A stretch of 64,000 bases of DNA from RI-153 sp963721725 (GTDB lineage: Bacteria > Chloroflexota > Anaerolineae > Caldilineales > Caldilineaceae). Shown in pieces: positions 53,526-61,690 of this stretch (positions are counted from its first letter, which is position 1; each line of letters opens with the position of its first letter). The notes under the pieces were generated by a model. It did not search any database. It was given only the letters and a program-made list of their open reading frames with translations, and was not told the origin of the DNA. Position numbers and translations under genes: made by a program. The DNA is taken from assembly GCA_963721725.1 (NCBI GenBank), contig CAVRLX010000016.1, forward strand, positions 186,001 to 250,000, written 5' to 3'.

Positions 53526-54575
53526 ATGCAGCAGGTAACCATCGCAGGGCAACGTATTGGCAACGGAACGCCCACCTTTGTGATCGCCGAGGCTGGCGTC
53601 AACCACAACGGTGATCTGGGCATGGCAAAGCGGCTGATCGACGTGGCCGCCGAAGCCGGAGCCGATGCGGTCAAATTTCAAACCTTTAAGGCCGATCGCC
53701 TTGTCACCAAAAGCGCGCCCAAGGCAGGCTATCAACGCCAGACCACCGACGCTGCTGAATCGCAATATGAGATGTTGCGCCGCCTGGAGTTAAGCGAGTG
53801 CGCGCACCGCGAACTCATGGCCCACTGTGCACAGCGGGGCATTCTTTTTATTTCCACTCCATTTGACGAAGAGAGCGCTGATTTTCTGGAAGCCCTCGAC
53901 GTCCCCGCTTTCAAGATTCCATCCGGCGAGGTGACCAATCTTCCCTTTCTCGAACATGTGGCGCGGAAAGGCAAACCTATCATTCTCTCCACAGGCATGT
54001 CATCCCTGGGCGAAGTGGAAGTCGCCGTGCGCAGAATCGAAGTCGCAGGCAACCGTGATCTGGTGTTGCTGCACTGTGTCAGCAACTATCCCACCGCCCC
54101 GGCAGATGTGAATTTGCGGGCCATGCACACGCTCTCCGCTGCCTTTGGCTATGCCGTTGGCTATTCGGATCATACCGAGGGCAACGAGATCTCCGTGGCG
54201 GCAGTGGCCCTGGGCGCAACTGTTATCGAAAAGCATTTTACGTTAGACCGCACATTGCCCGGCCCCGATCACCGCGTGTCGCTGGAACCGTGCGAGCTAA
54301 TCGCCATGCTGCGCGCCATCCGCAACGTGGAAGCTGCCCTGGGCAGCAGCATCAAACGCCCTGCCCCAACCGAGCAGGACACCGCCAACGTGGCGCGCAA
54401 AAGTTTGGTGCTGGCCGCCGATCTAGCTGCCGGAAGCTCCATCAGCGCCGACGTGCTGATCACACGCCGCCCCGGTACAGGATTGCCCCCCAGTGCGCGT
54501 CCTTATGTGGTGGGGCGACGGCTCAACTGTGATGTCCTCGCCGGGACTGTGCTTTCGCTGGAGATGTTATCGTGA
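53526..54575 (+). CDS. neuB: Nonulosonic acid synthase (NeuB/LegI/PseI family)
   Basis: NeuB condenses phosphoenolpyruvate with a six-carbon N-acyl-mannosamine-type sugar to make a nine-carbon acidic sugar. The 349-residue protein has the TIM barrel (IAEAGVNHNGD, AVKFQTFKADRL, FKIPSGEV, SDHTEGNE, VIEKHFTLDR) and a C-terminal SAF antifreeze-like domain (KSLVLAADLAAGSSISADVL). The lysines and histidine known to hold PEP and sugar are all present. ATG 53526 has GAGGG six bases upstream; the longer frame to 53196 runs back through fliS. It overlaps neuC by 4 bp. Whether the product is sialic, legionaminic or another acid cannot be told from this gene alone. Confidence 0.93.
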   Translation: MQQVTIAGQRIGNGTPTFVIAEAGVNHNGDLGMAKRLIDVAAEAGADAVKFQTFKADRLVTKSAPKAGYQRQTTDAAESQYEMLRRLELSECAHRELMAHCAQRGILFISTPFDEESADFLEALDVPAFKIPSGEVTNLPFLEHVARKGKPIILSTGMSSLGEVEVAVRRIEVAGNRDLVLLHCVSNYPTAPADVNLRAMHTLSAAFGYAVGYSDHTEGNEISVAAVALGATVIEKHFTLDRTLPGPDHRVSLEPCELIAMLRAIRNVEAALGSSIKRPAPTEQDTANVARKSLVLAADLAAGSSISADVLITRRPGTGLPPSARPYVVGRRLNCDVLAGTVLSLEMLS

Positions 54576-55777
54576 GAACGATTGGCGTGGTCACTGTGGC
54601 CCGTTCCGATTACGGGTTATATCGACCGCTGTTGCGCGCGATTGAAACCGCACCGGATCTGGCGCTGCGACTTTTTGTGGCGGGGACGCATCTTTCCCCC
54701 CACGCGGGGCAGACCGCCGACGAGATCCGCGCCGACGGCTTCGCCATCACCGCCGAGATCGACATGACCTTGGCCGCGGATTCGCCGAGAGCGATCAGTA
54801 CCTCAATGGGGCTAGGCACGCTGGGCTTTGCCAATGCCTATGCCGCTCACCCGCTGGATATACTTGTGCTGTTGGGGGATCGCTATGAAATGCTGGCCGC
54901 CGCGGTGGCCGCCATTCCCTTTACAATGCCCATCGCCCACATCCACGGCGGCGAGATCACCGAAGGCGCATTTGACGACGCCATCCGCCACGCCATCACC
55001 AAATTGAGCCACGTTCATTTTGTCTCTGCCGAGCCATACCGCCAACGCGTGATTCAGATGGGCGAAGCGCCGTGGCGCGTGCATACCTGTGGCGCGCCGG
55101 GACTGGATAACCTGCACACGATCACGCCGCTCTCGTTGACCGCGCTCTCTGAGCGTGTGGGCATGGATCTGACCGAAGCGCCGCTGCTCGTCACCTATCA
55201 CCCGGTGACATTAGAAGCCAACAAGGGCGCCAACGAAACTGCCTATCAGATCGGTGAACTGTTGGCCGCACTGGAAACCATCAACAAGCCGGTCGTCTTT
55301 ACCTATCCCAACGGCGATACCCACGCCCATACCATTGTGGCGGCCATTGAAGACTTTGCCAAACGCCATCCTCGGGTGCGGGCTGTAAAACATTTTGGCA
55401 CCGAAGGCTATTTTTCCATGCTGCGCCACGCCGCCGCCATGCTGGGCAATTCATCCAGCGGCATCCTTGAAGCCGCCAGCTTTGGGCTGCCTGTGGTCAA
55501 CGTGGGCAACCGCCAGCGTGGACGCATCCACGGTGAAAATGTCATTCACTGTGGCTACAGTCGCCACGACATCGCCGCGGCCTTGCAGCAGGCCATCTCG
55601 CCCCAATTTCGGGCCACGGCGGCTGCGGTCACCAATCCCTATGGCGATGGACACGCCGCCGAACGCATGATCGCCGTGTTGCGCTCTGTGCCGTTGGCCG
55701 GATCGGTGCAAAAACAGTTCTACGATCTCACCCAGGAGGCGTCCACGTGGGCGCAGCCCGTTTTTCAATCTGCCTAG
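54572..55777 (+). CDS. neuC: UDP-N-acetylglucosamine 2-epimerase, hydrolysing (NeuC/LegG type)
   Basis: NeuC/LegG enzymes epimerise C2 of a UDP-HexNAc and release UDP to give the free mannosamine-type sugar used by NeuB. The 401-residue protein has the GT-B epimerase pattern: VTVARSDYGLYRPLL, LLGDRYEMLAAA, HIHGGEITEGAFDDAIRHA, and GNSSSGILEAASFGLPVVNVGNRQRGR. Start is GTG 54572 inside the neuB stop (GTGA overlap), so translation is coupled. NeuC (UDP-GlcNAc) and LegG (UDP-diacetyl-bacillosamine) cannot be separated by motifs alone. Confidence 0.92.
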   Translation: MRTIGVVTVARSDYGLYRPLLRAIETAPDLALRLFVAGTHLSPHAGQTADEIRADGFAITAEIDMTLAADSPRAISTSMGLGTLGFANAYAAHPLDILVLLGDRYEMLAAAVAAIPFTMPIAHIHGGEITEGAFDDAIRHAITKLSHVHFVSAEPYRQRVIQMGEAPWRVHTCGAPGLDNLHTITPLSLTALSERVGMDLTEAPLLVTYHPVTLEANKGANETAYQIGELLAALETINKPVVFTYPNGDTHAHTIVAAIEDFAKRHPRVRAVKHFGTEGYFSMLRHAAAMLGNSSSGILEAASFGLPVVNVGNRQRGRIHGENVIHCGYSRHDIAAALQQAISPQFRATAAAVTNPYGDGHAAERMIAVLRSVPLAGSVQKQFYDLTQEASTWAQPVFQSA

Positions 55778-55818
55778 TCTGCGCAATCTGTGGATAACGT
55801 TTAAGGAGAAAATGTGCA

Positions 55819-57004
55819 ATGTCACAACCAACAAATGGGGCCATCGCCACACCGGGCCGGGATGTAAAACCCAACGCTACCTATGGCGAGGTGCGCCGCA
55901 ACCCCGGCGAAAAAATGGCGTGGGAAATGCATCGCTCTAGAAGCCTATTGGGACTATCGCCGGCAGTGGACCGAACTGCCCAAACAGGGCATTGTGCCGG
56001 ACTTCCCGCTCTGTCTCGACATTGAGACCACCAACGTCTGCAATCTCGACTGCATCATGTGCCCGCGCACGGTCTACATTGCCCGCGGCACCTACGGTCC
56101 CATCGGCCACATGCCCTTTGATCTCTATCAACGGATTCTCGATCAGGGCGCAAAGTACAACCTGCCCTCGGTCAAGCTGCAATATTTAGGCGAGCCGTTG
56201 GCCCATCCTGACGTTGCCAAGCAGATCAAATACGCCAAAGACGCCGGCGTCATGGATGTGATGTTCAACACCAACGCCACACTGCTCACCGAAGAAAAAG
56301 CCTGGCAGATTCTCGAAGCCGGGCTGGACAATCTCTTTTTCTCGGTGGATTCGGCCTACAAAGAAAAATATAACCGTATCCGCATCGGCGCGGATTACGA
56401 CAAAGTGGTGGAGAACATTATCCGCTTCTGCGAGATCAAGAAAAAAGGTGGCTTCGACCACGTACAGACCCGTGTCTCCATGACGGTGATGGAACACGAC
56501 GCCGACGAATTGGAAAAATTCACCCAGTTCTGGCTGCAACATGTCGATGTCGTTGGCTTCGGCGTCTATCACGATGTGCTGCAAGATGGCATCGAAACGC
56601 CGTACAATCCCAACTTCACCTGCTCGCAACCCTTCCAGCGCATGTTCATCATGTGGGACGGCACTACCACGCCCTGCTGTGTGGATGATCACCGCGGCTA
56701 TGTCACCGGCAACGCCCGCACAGACGATCTGCATGACATCTGGCACGGTCCCGCCTATCGGGCCATGCGCGAGGCGCAACTCACCGGGCGCTATCAGGAG
56801 ATCGGCATCTGCAACAAGTGCTATGTGCCCTACACCGAACTCGACGGCCAGGTGCTTTCCGCCGACAGCGTGGTCCACGAGGTGCGCGAAGCCGCCCACA
56901 AACAGAACACACGCTGGTACAACCAGGATGACCATCTGGAACTGTCCCAAAAGGCCATCCGCCGCAAAGCCAAATTAAACGCACAGGAAATTGTGCTGAG
57001 CTAG
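55819..57004 (+). CDS. Radical SAM/SPASM-domain protein (apparent frameshift)
   Basis: The gene starts at ATG 55819 (AAGGAG upstream) with MSQPTNGAIATPG. One extra T near 55,934 breaks the frame after EMHR; the next frame resumes LEAYWDYRRQW and carries the radical SAM cluster motif NVCNLDCIMCPR (CxxxCxxC), then the SAM-fold segments QYLGEPLAHPDV and MFNTNATLL. A C-terminal SPASM-like region has CCVDDHRGYVTGNA and CNKCYVPY, likely for an extra iron-sulfur cluster. Rejoined length ~394. Such enzymes dehydrogenate, epimerise or otherwise modify peptides, sugars or cofactors. Its place inside a sugar operon suggests a step in making or attaching the sugar; the actual reaction is unknown. Confidence 0.85.
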
Positions 57005-57045
57005 AGCGAATTGCATAAACACATTACGTTTCACGGAGACAAACC

Positions 57046-58132
57046 ATGAACTCAATTACCATAAACAACCGCACCGTTGGGCCAGGTGCATCGACCTTTA
57101 TTATTGCCGAGCTAGCCTGGGCGCATGACGGCAGCGTGGAAAAAGGTATACGCATTATCCGCGGCGCCGTTGAAGCGGGCGCCGACGCTTTCAGCATCCA
57201 TGTAACCTCGCTGCCCGATTATATGGTGCGCGCCTATGGCAACGCGGGCACGGTCTCGGCGGGCAAGCCGACTTCCGCTATTTATGACTATCTGGACCAG
57301 ATCAACCCCAGCTTTGACGGCATTGCCGAAATGGCAGCGGCTGTGCGGGCGGGCGGCCTGGCTGTCTGTTTGATGCCCAACGACTTTGCCAGCCTGGAAT
57401 TTTGCGAAACCCTCGAACCCGATGCCTATGTGCTGGCTCCTGCCTGCTTTGCCGAGCATGATTTTGTCGAAGCCATTGGGGCCAAGACGCGCCCGGTCAT
57501 TCTGCGGATCGGCGGGGCTACCCTGGGCGAGATCGAAGACGCTGTGCGCATCTTGCGCGAGGCCGGGGCCTGAACAACTGCTCTTGCTTCACGGCTTCCA
57601 GACCTATCCCACTGATCTCAAAGAGACCAACCTGCGTGTCATGTCGCTGCTCAGCCACCTCTTTGATGCCCCGGTTGGGCTGGCTGATCACCTGGACGGC
57701 GACGACGATCTGGCGAAGGTGATCCCGCCGCTGGCGCTGGCAACCGGCGCCGTGGCGCTGGAGAAGCACATCACTTGGGACCGCGCCGAGAAGGGCGAAG
57801 ATTTCGAGTCGGCGCTGGACCCAGCGGGCTTTCGCCAATTTGTAGGCTATGTACGCGCCGCTGAAATCGCGCTGGGGACGGAGACCCTGCCACCCTTTAG
57901 CGCCGGTGTGCTGAAATATCGCCAGGTGGCACGCAAACGGGTCGTCGCTGCTCGTGCTATCCCCGCCGGGACCGTGCTCCAGGCAGGCGATCTGGTCTGC
58001 AAACGCTCGGATGTGGGTGCCTTCCCCGGCGAACGGTCCTATCTCATCGGCCAGCGCACATTGGTTTCCCTAGCCGCCGAAGCGCCCATCACTGCCGATC
58101 TCGTGGCGGCGGCTGTGCCGGAGGTGGCGTGA
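57046..58132 (+). CDS. Divergent NeuB-family protein with SAF domain (apparent frameshift)
   Basis: A second NeuB homologue, rejoined length ~361. The first frame gives the barrel start (FIIAELAWAHDGS, GAVEAGADAFSIHVTS, LRIGGATLGEIEDAV) and ends at REAGA because of an extra T near 57,571. The next frame continues EQLLLLHGFQTYPTDLKE, GLADHLDGD, VALEKHITWDRAEKG and the SAF domain (KRVVAARAIPAGTVLQ). Compared with the upstream NeuB, the KFQTF and FKIPSGE motifs, which place PEP through two lysines, are replaced by SIHVTS and a YVLAPAC stretch, while ADH and EKH motifs remain. It may use another donor, be a partner subunit, or be inactive. It overlaps the cytidylyltransferase start. Confidence 0.82.
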
Positions 58133-58900
58133 TGAAGAGTGCCATCTTCCTCTCTGTGCGCAACAAAGCCACCCGTTTGCCCGGCAAAGTGCTGCTTGAT
58201 CTGGGCGGCAAGAGCGTCACCGAGCGGCTCATCCAGCGCCTTTTAGAATCCAAGGAAGCCGATCTGGTCGTTGTGACCACTTCGCCCCATCCCGACGACG
58301 CCATCCTGGGCGAGATCGCCGAGCGCTGTGGCGTGGCGGTTTTCTATGGCAGCGAGGACGACAAGTTGGATCGCTACCTGGGTGCGGCGCAGCATTTTGG
58401 CGTAGACGTGGCCGCCATTGTGGACGGCGACGATCCCTTCTGTGACCCCGCCTATATTGATCGCCTGATCCGGGCGGCACGTGAAGGTGACGCCGATTTC
58501 ATCACCGTCAACGGGCTGCCTGTGGGCGCAACGGCCAACCTTGTGCGGGTATCGGCGCTGGCAAAGGTCTGTCAGATCAAAACCGAACACGATACCGAAG
58601 TGTGGGGCGGCTATTTTACCCAAACCGGGCTGTTTCGCCCTCAATTTCTCGAAGCCGATCCGGCGCACCACTGGCCTGATCTGCGTATGACCCTGGACTA
58701 TCCCGAAGACTACGCCTTTTTCGCGGCCGTCTCAGATCGGTTACAGCAGCCAGATCAGGTCTTCACGTTGGACGAAATTCTGGCGTTGCTACGCCAACAC
58801 CCCGAAATCGTTGAGATCAACCGCGCCCGTGGCGGCTCGCTACGAAGACAATCTGCGGCGCATTACCAAAATTGGTGTGCGAGAGGAGGTACTCGCGTGA
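58132..58900 (+). CDS. SpsF/NeuA-type cytidylyltransferase (apparent frameshift)
   Basis: CMP-activation enzymes of this fold transfer CMP from CTP to a nonulosonic acid. The protein begins MKSAIFLSVRNKATRLPGKVL, the family's nucleotide-binding loop, followed by VVVTTSPHPDDAI, VFYGSEDDKLDRYL, VDGDDPFCDP (metal site) and MTLDYPEDYAFF. The given frame runs on into the next gene, making a 606-residue fusion, but one base removed near 58,827 gives ARYEDNLRRITKIGV and a stop at TGA 58898-58900, overlapping the next start. So the fusion is probably an artefact. ATG 58132 has GGAGG upstream. SpsF-like proteins include activators of several keto- or amino-sugars; exact sugar unknown. Confidence 0.85.
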
Positions 58901-59949
58901 AATTCTTAATTATTGGACTTGGCTCAATGGGTAAACGTCGTGTGCGCAATCTGAAACATCTGGGCGCAGGCGAGGTTATCGGCTTTGATCCCCGTCTGGA
59001 TCGACGTGCCGAAGCCGCCGAAAAGTATGGCATTCACACGGTCGCCACCATTGACGAGGGCTTTGCGCTGCAACCCGACGCCGTTGTGATCTCCACCCCG
59101 CCGGATCTACACATGCCCTATGCGCTGGAAGCGGCGCGCCGCGGCGTGCATTTCTTCACCGAGGCCAGCGTCGTCGATGACGGCATTGACGAACTCCTGG
59201 CGATCTGTGCATCACAGCCCGGGCTGGTCGGCGTGCCGTCCTGTACCATGCGCTACTATCCCGGCCCACGCCAGATCGAAGCCCTGGTGCGCGCTGGCGA
59301 GATCGGCGAAGTGCGCTCGTTTGTCTACCAGACCGGGCAGTGGCTGCCCGACTGGCACCCCTGGAAAGATCACCGCACCTTTTACGTCTCCAAGCGCATT
59401 ACCGGGGCCTGCCGCGAGATTGTCCCCTTCGAGCTGACGTGGTTGACCAACCTCTTTGGCAATGTGGCGGCGGTGCAGGCCTACACGGCCAAACTTTCCG
59501 ATCTGGAAGCGGACATTGACGATATCTATCAATGTCTCTTCCAATTTGATTCAGGCGTGGCGGGCTTTTTGCAGATGGATGTGCTGGCCCGCACACCGGT
59601 GCGCCACTTCCGCCTCCTGGGCAGTGAAGGCACGATTGAGTGGGAGGCCAGCAGCAACGAAGTGCGCATCTTCCGCGTCTCCACAGGCGAATGGGAACGT
59701 TTCTCGCTGAAGCGGGGCACGGTGGAAGCCAACTACGCTGAGTGGGCCGCCGAGGAACCTTATATCAACGAAATGCGTGATTTTGTGGCTGCCATTCACG
59801 GCGAACGCCCCTATGGCTACACCTATGCCGAAGATGGCGTGATCTTGCGGGTGATGGAAGCCGCCGAAACCAGCAGCGCCGAAGGTCGCCGTGTGCATTT
59901 GGCCCAGACGCCGGTTGCCATGCCAGTCTTTGCACTCGCCGCTGATTGA
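58897..59949 (+). CDS. Gfo/Idh/MocA-family oxidoreductase
   Basis: A 350-residue NAD(P)-dependent sugar dehydrogenase. The N-terminal Rossmann fold begins VKFLIIGLGSMGKRRVRNLK (GxGxxG-type), then VISTPPDLHMPYALEAARRG, the EAS motif replacing the usual EKP (FFTEASVVDD), and the C-terminal alpha/beta domain (VRSFVYQTGQWLPDWHPWKD). Start is GTG 58897 with a strong GAGAGGAGG site, inside the stop of the previous gene. Such enzymes oxidise or reduce a hydroxyl in a nucleotide sugar or a free sugar. The missing Lys of EKP may alter catalysis. In this operon it would form a keto group for the following aminotransferase. Confidence 0.88.
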   Translation: MKFLIIGLGSMGKRRVRNLKHLGAGEVIGFDPRLDRRAEAAEKYGIHTVATIDEGFALQPDAVVISTPPDLHMPYALEAARRGVHFFTEASVVDDGIDELLAICASQPGLVGVPSCTMRYYPGPRQIEALVRAGEIGEVRSFVYQTGQWLPDWHPWKDHRTFYVSKRITGACREIVPFELTWLTNLFGNVAAVQAYTAKLSDLEADIDDIYQCLFQFDSGVAGFLQMDVLARTPVRHFRLLGSEGTIEWEASSNEVRIFRVSTGEWERFSLKRGTVEANYAEWAAEEPYINEMRDFVAAIHGERPYGYTYAEDGVILRVMEAAETSSAEGRRVHLAQTPVAMPVFALAAD

Positions 59950-60018
59950 CACCCTTGATTACCACTGCCTGGCGGGCTGTCGAGTCCGCCCATGCTTCGT
60001 ACAAAGGAGAGCTTTGCC

Positions 60019-61412
60019 ATGACCATGTTCCCGCTGACCACGGCTCCGCCCGAATTTATCACTGGCTATCGTCCCCAAGAAGAGCTACGCCAGCGCGCCC
60101 ACCGGCTCATCCCTGGCGGCGCACACACCTACAGCAAGGGCGATGATCAATTCCCCGCCAACGCCCCGGCTTTCATTGCCCGCGGCCAGGGCGCGGCGGT
60201 CTGGGACACCGACGGCCACGAGTTTCTCGATTGGGGCATGGGGCTGCGTTCGGTGGTGCTCGGCCACGCCTACCCCCGTGTCATCGAAGCCGTCCAAGAG
60301 CAACTGCTGTTGGGCGCAAACTTTGTGCGCCCCTCCCCCATTGAAGCCGATCTGGCCGAGATGCTGGTTGACCTGATCCCGGCGGCGGAAATGGTGAAAT
60401 TTGCCAAAGATGGCTCCGACACCACGTCGGCAGCGCTGCGGCTGGCGCGTGCCTTCACCGGGCGCGACCGGGTTGTGATCTGCCGTGATAACCCGTTCTA
60501 TAGCTTCAACGACTGGTTCATCGGCACCACGCCCACCAACGCGGGCGTCCCCCAAAGCGTGACCGATCTCACGCTGCGCTTCCCCTATCACGACCTGGCC
60601 CGCTGGAAGCGCTCTTTGATCAACACCCCGGCGAGATCGCCTGTGTGCTCATCGAGCCTGCCGCCACCGCGCCGGGACCAGGGATTGATCCGGAAGGTCA
60701 CCGGCTGGCAACCGAGCGCAACGCCGCCTTTCTGGCCGGGGCCAAAGCCATTGCCCACAAACATGGCGCACTCTTTGCCCTGGACGAGATGATCAGTGGC
60801 TGTCGGTGGGATCTTCCCGGCGCGCAGACCTTTTACAATGTCGAGCCGGATCTGTCGTGCTTTGGCAAGGGCATTGGCAACGGCTTCTCGCTTTCGGCGC
60901 TGGTGGGCCGCCGCGAAATCATGGATCAGGGCGGCATTCACCAAACCGAACGCCCCAAAGTCTTTTTGCTTTCGGCCACCCACGGCGGCGAAACCCACGC
61001 CATCGCCGCGGCCATGGCGACATTGCGCGAATTTCAAGAAGCGCCGGTGGTCGATCACCTTTGGCAGATTGGCAGACTGCTGCAAGATGGCATCAACAGC
61101 GCTGCCGCTGCCCACGGACTCAGCGCAAACGTGCGCTGTGATCACTACCCGTGCAGCCCGGCCTTGAGCTTTTTCGACGGCGAAGGCAAGCCCTCGGCCC
61201 CACTGCGCACGCTCTTCTTGCAAGAGATGGTGGCGCACGGGGTGCTCATTCCCTACATTGCGCCCAGTTTCTCGCACACCGAAACCCAAGTCGCCCAGAC
61301 CGCCGACGCCGCCTACGAAGCGCTGGCGATCTGCCGCCGTGCCATGGAAATCGGCTTTGATGGCTATCTGCACAGCGCCGTGGTCAAGCCCGTCTTCCGC
61401 AAGTACAATTGA
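60019..61412 (+). CDS. Class-III PLP aminotransferase (glutamate-1-semialdehyde aminomutase-like), apparent frameshift
   Basis: The protein begins MTMFPLTTAPPEFITGYRP with AAAGGAG upstream; motifs include IPGGAHTYSKGDD, WDTDGHEFLDWGMGLRSVVLGHAYP and KDGSDTTSAALRLARA. Near 60,601 a base is missing; the next frame continues LEALFDQHPGEIACVLIEPA, LFALDEMISGCRWD and CFGKGIGNGFSLSAL, whose Lys binds PLP. Rejoined length ~464, similar to GSAM plus ~30. Its neighbours are all sugar genes, so it is more likely a sugar aminotransferase than the haem enzyme. Similar aminotransferases occur beside NeuB and SpsF in flagellin or capsule loci. It is the last gene before a strong terminator. Confidence 0.87.
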
Positions 61413-61430
61413 TGAAAATCGGTATACAGG

Positions 61431-61465
61431 AAAAAGCCGGACAGCTTTGTGCTGTCCGGCTTTTT
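61431..61465 (+). terminator. Rho-independent terminator of the sugar operon
   Basis: A 15-bp stem (AAAAAGCCGGACAGC, loop TTTGT, complement) ends in a T-run 19 bp after the aminotransferase stop. Confidence 0.9.
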
Positions 61466-61576
61466 GTTTACTCCCCAAAAGGTCGGGTAACTTCCCCCGC
61501 GTATGGGGATTGATCCTCAATCCCGGTAGGCGTAGTATAAATGAAAAGGCTTTCCCTTGTAACTGTACACGTCTAG

Positions 61577-61639
61577 GGTGCGACGCACTCGCCAGGCATA
61601 GAGTGGTTGTGAAAGCTCCTGTGACGAGTGCGTCGCACC
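61577..61639. repeat. Dispersed palindromic element, copy 3 (opposite orientation)
   Basis: Arm 61577-61594 is identical to that of copy 1; arm 61622-61639 has one change. The 27-nt centre aligns with the reverse complement of the centre of copy 1. It lies between the sugar-operon terminator and the next gene's start at 61691. Confidence 0.8.
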
Positions 61640-61690
61640 TATATCGTTATTTTCCATTTCGCAAAGGCGCCACAACAGAGGAGATACGCT

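Noticed and set aside
58129..59949. Natural bifunctional cytidylyltransferase-oxidoreductase
   Set aside because: The junction is unconserved and one base change gives a proper stop, ribosome site and GTG start for two separate genes.
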